Of a stretch of 64,000 bases of DNA, positions 58,991 to 64,000 are shown piece after piece. Every line of letters begins with the position of its first letter. Position 1 is the first letter of the stretch. The stretch is taken from positions 1 through 64,000 of the forward strand of contig CAJXNJ010000005.1 of assembly GCA_913057145.1 (NCBI GenBank). Direction: 5' to 3'. Made by a program: the position numbers and the translations under genes. This DNA is from an uncultured Ectothiorhodospiraceae bacterium. GTDB taxonomy: Bacteria; Pseudomonadota; Gammaproteobacteria; Nitrococcales; Nitrococcaceae. Below the pieces are notes generated by a model that ran no database searches, had not been told where the DNA came from, and saw only the letters and a program-made list of their open reading frames with translations.

Positions 58991-60511
58991 ATGATTTATG
59001 CCGCACCTGGCAGCAGTGATGCCATCGTCAGCTACAAAAGCCGATATGAAAACTTCATCGGTGGCGAATGGAAACCACCCGTTGGTGGAGAATATTTTGA
59101 CAACCCGACTCCGGTAACCGGGGAGGTCTTCTGCAGCGTGCCGCGCTCGCAGGCCGAAGACATCGAACTGGCATTGGATGCCGCTCATGCCGCCAAGGCC
59201 GCCTGGGGCAGCACTTCGGTCGCCGAGCGCTCCCTGATTCTCAACCGCATTGCCGATCGCCTGGAGGAGAATCTCGAGAAGATCGCCGTTGCCGAGAGTT
59301 GGGAGAACGGCAAACCGGTCCGCGAGACCCTGGTGGCCGATATCCCGCTTGCCATCGATCACTTCCGCTATTTCGCCGGCGTGATTCGTGCACAGGAAGG
59401 CAGCCTTGGCGAGCTGGATGGGGATACGGTCGCCTATCATTTCCATGAGCCGCTGGGCGTGGTTGGCCAGATCATCCCGTGGAATTTCCCGATTCTCATG
59501 GCCACCTGGAAACTGGCCCCGGCGTTGGCCGCCGGTAACTGCATTGTACTCAAGCCGGCCGAACAGACCCCGGCAAGCATCCTCATGGTCATGGAGCTGA
59601 TCCAGGATCTGCTCCCCGCCGGCGTGGTCAATATTGTCAACGGTTTCGGCGCTGAAGCCGGCAAGCCGCTGGCCTCCAACCCACGCATCGCCAAGGTGGC
59701 CTTTACCGGCGAAACCACGACGGGCCGACTGATCATGCAGTACGCCTCGGAAAACCTGATTCCGGTTACCCTGGAGTTGGGCGGCAAATCGCCCAACATC
59801 TTTTTTGCCAACTGCTTCACCAAGGATGATGCATTCAAGCAGAAATCCCTGGAGGGCTTTGCAATGTTTGCCCTCAACCAGGGTGAGGTCTGCACCTGCC
59901 CGTCCCGAGCACTGGTTGAGAAGCGTTTCTACGATGAATTCATGGAGGCAGCGCTGGAGCGGGTCGGCCGGATCAAAACCGGCAACCCACTCGATACTGA
60001 GACCATGGTCGGAGCACAGGCCTCGCGTGACCAGCTGGAGAAGATTCTGGCCTACATCGATATCGGCAAACAGGAAGGTGCCAAGGTGCTCGCCGGCGGC
60101 GAACAGCTGAAGCCCGAAGGCGATCTCGCTGGGGGCTACTATGTCCAGCCGACAGTCTTCGAAGGACATAACCGGATGCGTATCTTCCAGGAGGAAATCT
60201 TTGGTCCGGTGGTCTCGGTGACCAGCTTTGAGGACGCCGATGATGCGCTGTCCATCGCCAATGACACCCTCTATGGCCTGGGTGCCGGTCTGTGGACGCG
60301 TAATACCAATCAGGCCTATCGCATGGGCCGCGGTATCGAGGCCGGCCGTGTCTGGACCAACTGCTACCACTTGTACCCGGCCCATGCCGCATTCGGTGGC
60401 TACAAGCACTCCGGTATCGGCCGTGAGAACCATCTGATGATGCTCTCGCACTACCAGCAGACGAAAAACCTGTTGGTCAGCTATGGCGAAGAGCCACTCG
60501 GCTTTTTCTAA
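58991..60511 (+). CDS. NAD-dependent aldehyde (acetaldehyde) dehydrogenase, ExaC/AcoD type
   Basis: 506 aa, the length of Exa[42 protein letters not shown], the catalytic E262 ([11 protein letters not shown]) and nucleophile C301 in [11 protein letters not shown] are all there. ATG 58991 is 5 nt after GGAGGAG. Divergent from an AcoR-like activator and followed by DUF779; expected to oxidise acetaldehyde or a related short aldehyde to the acid. Confidence 0.93.
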   Translation: MIYAAPGSSDAIVSYKSRYENFIGGEWKPPVGGEYFDNPTPVTGEVFCSVPRSQAEDIELALDAAHAAKAAWGSTSVAERSLILNRIADRLEENLEKIAVAESWENGKPVRETLVADIPLAIDHFRYFAGVIRAQEGSLGELDGDTVAYHFHEPLGVVGQIIPWNFPILMATWKLAPALAAGNCIVLKPAEQTPASILMVMELIQDLLPAGVVNIVNGFGAEAGKPLASNPRIAKVAFTGETTTGRLIMQYASENLIPVTLELGGKSPNIFFANCFTKDDAFKQKSLEGFAMFALNQGEVCTCPSRALVEKRFYDEFMEAALERVGRIKTGNPLDTETMVGAQASRDQLEKILAYIDIGKQEGAKVLAGGEQLKPEGDLAGGYYVQPTVFEGHNRMRIFQEEIFGPVVSVTSFEDADDALSIANDTLYGLGAGLWTRNTNQAYRMGRGIEAGRVWTNCYHLYPAHAAFGGYKHSGIGRENHLMMLSHYQQTKNLLVSYGEEPLGFF

Positions 60512-60521
60512 GCGCTGATGA

Positions 60522-60554
60522 CAGGGTTGCGGCAGCGGCCGCAACCCTGCTTTT
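60522..60554 (+). terminator. intrinsic terminator between aldehyde dehydrogenase and DUF779
   Basis: Perfect 12-bp stem CAGGGTTGCGGC (60522-60533) and GCCGCAACCCTG (60538-60549), loop AGCG, then CTTTT. Strong form. It should reduce, not necessarily abolish, transcription into the DUF779 gene. Confidence 0.8.
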
Positions 60555-60580
60555 ATAAGCATCTCTCGGGAGGAGGAACA

Positions 60581-60943
60581 ATGACACAGACGGCAAGCAC
60601 CACCGCGAAAGTCAGCGTCACCCCGGAGGCTGAGGCGCTGATTAAATCCCTGCACAAGCGCCACGGGCCACTGCTGTTTCATCAATCAGGCGGCTGCTGC
60701 GATGGCAGCGCACCCATGTGCTACCCACGGGATGAGTTCCGGGTTGGCGCAAGGGATGTTCATTTGGGTGATATCGCCGGGGAGCCGTTTTATATCGGTG
60801 GCGATCAGTACGAACTCTGGGCCCACACCAACCTGATTATCGATGTGGTGGATGGTCGAGGTTCCGGCTTTTCACTGGAAGCGCCGGAAGGCAAGCGCTT
60901 CATTACCCGATCTGAAGTCTGCGGCCTGCCGGGTGAGCGCTGA
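60581..60943 (+). CDS. DUF779 family protein
   Basis: 120 aa. The motif LFHQSGGCCDGSAPMCY contains C39, C40 and C47, and the end has SEVCGLPGER. ATG 60581 follows GGGAGGAGGAACA. DUF779 proteins typically accompany ExaC-type aldehyde dehydrogenases with AcoR-type regulators; the cysteines suggest metal binding or an aldehyde adduct role, but no function is known. Confidence 0.86.
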   Translation: MTQTASTTAKVSVTPEAEALIKSLHKRHGPLLFHQSGGCCDGSAPMCYPRDEFRVGARDVHLGDIAGEPFYIGGDQYELWAHTNLIIDVVDGRGSGFSLEAPEGKRFITRSEVCGLPGER

Positions 60944-60949
60944 ATCCGC

Positions 60950-62152
60950 TCAGCGGCCGGTACTGCGTAAATACTGCTCGATCCGCTCCACCGCCTCGGC
61001 AAGCCTTGTCTGATCGGTTGTGTAGGCAAAGCGCAGATGTCGCTCAGGAGCGGTGCGTTCAAAATCAAGACCGGGTGTCACCGCAACGCCAGCCTCTTCC
61101 AGAAGGCGCCGCCCAAGATCCTCGCTGTCATCGCAGAGCGCTGAGACATCGGCATACAGATAAAAGGCGCCAGCCGGATTGCCGGGGATATGAAAGCCAA
61201 GCTCCCGCAATGCCGGCAGCAGGAAATCACGGCGCTCTCGAAAGGCTTCTCGCCTTGATTCAAAAATGGCCTCCGCCTCGGGGGTAAAACAGGCCATGGC
61301 CGCGTACTGCGCTGGTGTGGATGCGTTGATGAAGAGATTCTGCATCAACTTCTCAGCCACTTCCGTCCAACCTGCCGGCACGACCATCCAGCCCAGGCGC
61401 CAGCCGGTCATCCCGAAATATTTCGAGAAGCTGTTCACCACAATGGCATTCGGCGCATGTACCACCGCCTGTGCCGGATCATCGCCGTAATGCAGTCCGT
61501 GGTAGATCTCATCAACAATCAGCCCGATCCCGCGCTGATCCGCCAGTGCTGCCAGTCCCTGCAGATCAGCAGCGCTGGCCAGCGTGCCGGTGGGATTACC
61601 CGGCGAGCCCACCAGCATGGCGGCTGTCCGCTCATCACAGGCGGCTTCTGCCAAAGCTGCCGTCAATTGATAATCGGTATCCGCCCCGACCCGCACCGCC
61701 TGCGGTATGGCATCCACCAGCTCAACAAAGTTGCGATTACACGGATAGCCCGGATCCGGTAACAGCACATGCCGCCCGGGGTCAGCCAGCATGGCAAGCG
61801 CAATCACCAGCGCACCGCTGGCACCGGGGGTAATCAGAATGCGCTGCGGCGCCACATCGGCTGAATATCGCCTTGCGTAATAGTCTGAGATCGCCTCGCG
61901 CAGGGCCGGCAGCCCGGCAGCCGGGAGGTAGCCGGTATGCCCGTCGGCCAGGGCTTTCTGTCCGGCAGCACGCACCGGCTCGGCGGTGGCGAAGTCCGGC
62001 TCGCCAATTTCCATGTGCACGATATCCCGGCCCTGCGACTCCAGCTCTCGGGCACGCGCCAGCAGCGCCATGACATGAAACGGTTGAATTCGACGGCTTC
62101 GCGCCGTCAGCAACGTCGGGGACACAGCCTGACTCCCGGGTAAAGCGATCAT
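60950..62152 (-). CDS. class I/II PLP-dependent aminotransferase
   Basis: 400 aa. RRIQPFHVMALLARARELE, MEIGEPDFATAEPV, GSPGNPTGTLAS, IVDEIYHGLHYG and NSFSKYFGMTGWRLGWMV (PLP lysine) define a fold I aminotransferase different from that at 14436. ATG 62152 is preferred; the open frame continues 321 bp upstream but overlaps gluQ on the other strand and lacks family residues. No ribosome site is clear. Substrate unknown. Confidence 0.88.
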   Translation of the reverse strand: MIALPGSQAVSPTLLTARSRRIQPFHVMALLARARELESQGRDIVHMEIGEPDFATAEPVRAAGQKALADGHTGYLPAAGLPALREAISDYYARRYSADVAPQRILITPGASGALVIALAMLADPGRHVLLPDPGYPCNRNFVELVDAIPQAVRVGADTDYQLTAALAEAACDERTAAMLVGSPGNPTGTLASAADLQGLAALADQRGIGLIVDEIYHGLHYGDDPAQAVVHAPNAIVVNSFSKYFGMTGWRLGWMVVPAGWTEVAEKLMQNLFINASTPAQYAAMACFTPEAEAIFESRREAFRERRDFLLPALRELGFHIPGNPAGAFYLYADVSALCDDSEDLGRRLLEEAGVAVTPGLDFERTAPERHLRFAYTTDQTRLAEAVERIEQYLRSTGR

Positions 62153-62178
62153 GGTAAACGCGGGGTTATCATGATGCC

Positions 62179-63066
62179 ATGACGACCCCCCCTTACATCG
62201 GCCGGTTTGCTCCCAGCCCCACCGGGCCACTGCACTTTGGCTCTCTGGTTGCGGCCCTGGCCAGTTATCTTGATGCACGCGCCGCCGGTGGTCGCTGGCA
62301 TCTGAGAATCGATGATGTGGATTCGGGGCGGTCGCGGGCTGAATATGCCGCCGAGATCCCAAGAACGCTGGAAGTCCTCGGCCTGCACTGGGATGGCCCC
62401 ATACAAAGCCAGGATAACCGACGCGAGATCTATCAAACGGCCCTTGAGAAGCTGATCGCAGCGGAGCAGGCATTCCCCTGCGGTTGCACCCGCCGCGAGC
62501 TGGAGGGTGCGCGGCGCGGGCCTGCAGGCGTGATTTACCCGGGGTATTGTCGTGACGGACTTCCCCCGGGCCGGTCTGCCCGCAGCTGGCGCTTCGCCGT
62601 TGATGATCATACGCTCGGTTTCCGCGACCGCTGCGCCGGGCAACAGACCATCAACCCCAAGGATGCTATTGGCGATTTCATTATTCGCCGGGCCGATGGG
62701 CTGCATGCCTATCACCTCGCCATGGTGCTGGATGATGCTGCACTCGGTGTCACGGATGTGGTCCGGGGAGCCGATCTGCTGCCGGCGACGGCGCCGCAGA
62801 TCCTGCTACAACGGGCACTGGACCTGCCGACACCAGGGTATCTGCACATTCCCGTGGCACGGGATAACGAGGGTCGGAAGCTCAGCAAAACCAATCATGC
62901 GCCCGCGATCGATCCGCATGCGGCTAACACACTACTCTGCAATGCGCTGATTCATCTGCAACACCCGCCACCCGACGAGCTGCAGAAAGCACCCGCCGAT
63001 GAGCTCCTGGCCTGGGCCGTCAGCCACTGGCAGCCGCAACGGCTTTCCGCGTCGATGCCACTGTGA
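62179..63066 (+). CDS. gluQ: glutamyl-Q tRNA(Asp) synthetase
   Basis: 295 aa, the short GluRS paralog that adds glutamate to queuosine in tRNA-Asp. GRFAPSPTGPLHFGSLVAALASYLDARA is the nucleotide site, CGCTRRELEGARRG the zinc region with Y-x3-C (PGYCRDG), and RKLSKTNHA the KMSKS-like loop; the anticodon-binding domain is missing as in the family. Only 26 bp separate its ATG from the divergent aminotransferase start. Confidence 0.95.
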   Translation: MTTPPYIGRFAPSPTGPLHFGSLVAALASYLDARAAGGRWHLRIDDVDSGRSRAEYAAEIPRTLEVLGLHWDGPIQSQDNRREIYQTALEKLIAAEQAFPCGCTRRELEGARRGPAGVIYPGYCRDGLPPGRSARSWRFAVDDHTLGFRDRCAGQQTINPKDAIGDFIIRRADGLHAYHLAMVLDDAALGVTDVVRGADLLPATAPQILLQRALDLPTPGYLHIPVARDNEGRKLSKTNHAPAIDPHAANTLLCNALIHLQHPPPDELQKAPADELLAWAVSHWQPQRLSASMPL

Positions 63067-63100
63067 TACTTTCGGTAACAGTTGCAGGAGGAGGGACGCC

Positions 63101-63295
63101 ATGTCTAGAGCGGCTGCGGGCAACGGTCCGGTCAGCTTGTTATTGCTGGCGGTGGGATTGTTTCTTTTCCTCTCCCCGTTCACCCACTGGTGGAACCAAC
63201 AGAATCTCCCCTGGTATACGCCGTTTCTCATCTGGCTCGGGTACATCATCGTAATCGGCATTGCCGTTGGCCGCCGGAGACGTCATGACCTTTAG
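63101..63295 (+). CDS. small two-helix membrane protein upstream of cbrA
   Basis: 64 aa with helices about 10-26 and 38-57 and a basic C-terminus (VGRRRRHDL). GGAGGAGGG lies 6 nt before ATG 63101. The stop overlaps the next start by 11 nt, so translation is coupled. A small ORF of this kind (cbrX) precedes cbrA in Pseudomonas from memory; the gene is probably its counterpart. The longer frame from 62999 overlaps gluQ and is rejected. Confidence 0.75.
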   Translation: MSRAAAGNGPVSLLLLAVGLFLFLSPFTHWWNQQNLPWYTPFLIWLGYIIVIGIAVGRRRRHDL

Positions 63296-64000
63296 CCTGG
63301 GCACGCTTTTCTTCAGCGCGGTTGCTTATCTGTCTTTGCTCTTCCTGGTCGCGCATGCCAGCGAAAAAGGCTGGGTGCCGGCGGCATTAATCCGGCATCC
63401 GGCGGTCTATGTCCTCTCACTCGGTGTCTACGCGACCACCTGGAGTTATTACGGCAGCGTTGGATTCGCGGCGAGCTCAGGGCTTTTGTATACAACCATT
63501 TATCTCGGGGTGACGCTCGCCTTCGCGATGACACCCATTCTGTTACTGCCATTGCTGCGATTGATTCACCGTCACCAGCTGACCTCAGTGGCTGATCTTT
63601 TTGCCTTCCGCTTTCACAGCCGCCTGTCAGGCATCCTCGTAACATTGATGCTGCTCACCGGCAGCCTGCCCTATCTGGCGCTGCAGGTCCGGGCCGTCTC
63701 CGAGTCAACCCAGGTTCTCACCGGCGACTCATCCCCGGAGGTCATTGCCGTTGTCTTCTGCCTGATGGTGAGCGTCTTTGCGATTATCTTTGGTGCTCGC
63801 CATGTCACTTTGCGGGAAAAGCACAATGGACTGGTGGCGGCCATTGCCTTTGAGTCATTGGTCAAGATCGTGGCCCTGCTGGCGGTCGCCTGGCTGGCAT
63901 TGGAGATCGGGTTTGGCGGGTTTGCCGGCCTCGATCAATGGCTGCTTGATAATCCTCAGGCGCTGCTACAACTGCGCGAAGGTGCGAGTTCACAGGCCTG
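63285..64000 (+). CDS. cbrA: CbrA-like sodium/solute symporter-domain sensor kinase, N-terminal part
   Basis: Translates from ATG 63285 without a stop for 238 codons to the window end. The residues form membrane helices of an SSS-type transporter: VYVLSLGVYATTWSYYGSVG, GFAASSGLLYTTIYLG, HQLTSVADLFAFRF, LQVRAVSESTQVL, and GARHVTLREKHNGLVAAIAF. This matches CbrA, whose N-terminal transporter domain is followed by PAS and histidine kinase domains outside the window. GGAGA lies 4 nt before the start. gluQ immediately upstream fits the dksA-gluQ-cbrAB locus of pseudomonads. Confidence 0.88.
   Translation, partial: MTFSLGTLFFSAVAYLSLLFLVAHASEKGWVPAALIRHPAVYVLSLGVYATTWSYYGSVGFAASSGLLYTTIYLGVTLAFAMTPILLLPLLRLIHRHQLTSVADLFAFRFHSRLSGILVTLMLLTGSLPYLALQVRAVSESTQVLTGDSSPEVIAVVFCLMVSVFAIIFGARHVTLREKHNGLVAAIAFESLVKIVALLAVAWLALEIGFGGFAGLDQWLLDNPQALLQLREGASSQA

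Noticed and set aside
58895-60685. 596-aa minus-strand frame opposite the aldehyde dehydrogenase
   Set aside because: Antisense to a fully conserved enzyme and covering its sigma-54 promoter; no domain recognised.
62153-62473. Upstream extension of the 60950 aminotransferase
   Set aside because: It overlaps gluQ on the other strand and lacks aminotransferase residues before 62152.
62999-63100. Longer form of the small ORF upstream of cbrA
   Set aside because: The first part overlaps the end of gluQ in another frame; ATG 63101 has a strong ribosome site.

Overview
The window reads as a chromosomal segment of a moderately halophilic gammaproteobacterium of the Ectothiorhodospiraceae/Halorhodospiraceae type; Spiribacter is the closest guess. 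This rests on the gyrA-serC-pheA-tyrA-aroA-cmk-rpsA-ihfB-lapAB-pyrF block, the ubiG/mupP/yciK block, smc-zipA-ligA, gluQ-cbrA, the acidic secreted proteins, and a light-driven rhodopsin with its own retinal-making genes. The genus is inference. Coding density is very high, no gene-free stretch exceeds about 215 bp, and I saw no insertion sequence, prophage, CRISPR array or rRNA operon.

Layout. 1-43: 5' half of tRNA-Val(GAC), minus strand, with a clear promoter. 243-6281: proton-pumping rhodopsin, then a translationally coupled set crtE-crtI-crtB-crtY-blh covering prenyl diphosphate to beta-carotene to retinal, with two hairpins between opsin and crtE. 6417-11536: a four-gene unit (TackOD1 zinc-ribbon/degenerate GGDEF protein, processive GT2, TolC-like outer membrane factor, HlyD-like adaptor) that looks like an uncommon synthase-dependent polysaccharide export system; it is the best candidate here for an undescribed system. 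11567-15774: YdfG-like SDR, uvrB, an aspartate-type aminotransferase and tRNA-Asn. 15787-20243: PNPOx-like flavoprotein and a PotABCD-type polyamine ABC transporter. 20296-25715: ArsR-family repressor with a palindromic operator, divergent from an MMPL/RND permease, a LolA-like periplasmic protein, an outer-membrane barrel and a DUF2892 membrane protein.

25776-40245 (minus) is housekeeping: galU, comEA-like, pyrF, lapB, lapA, ihfB, rpsA, cmk, aroA, tyrA, pheA, serA, serC, gyrA. 40335-50167: cyclophilin, ubiG-mupP-(NDUFAF6-like)-yciK, PEBP protein, rluB-scpB-scpA-trpS, yciO, yciI, bolA and a parvulin. 50186-56801 (minus): ligA, zipA, smc. 56896-60943: a sigma-54 activator of the AcoR type divergent from an ExaC-type aldehyde dehydrogenase and DUF779, with a recognisable -24/-12 promoter and a palindromic upstream site. 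60950-64000: a class I aminotransferase, gluQ, a 64-aa membrane protein and the start of a CbrA-like transporter/sensor kinase that runs off the window.

How the genes work together: the rhodopsin block should give light-driven proton export with self-made retinal; the TackOD1 and MMPL blocks both look like envelope export machines; the acoR/exaC/DUF779 block handles acetaldehyde or a related aldehyde under nitrogen-type sigma control; gluQ/cbrA begins a carbon-nitrogen signalling locus. All functions are read from sequence by eye; no database search was run.
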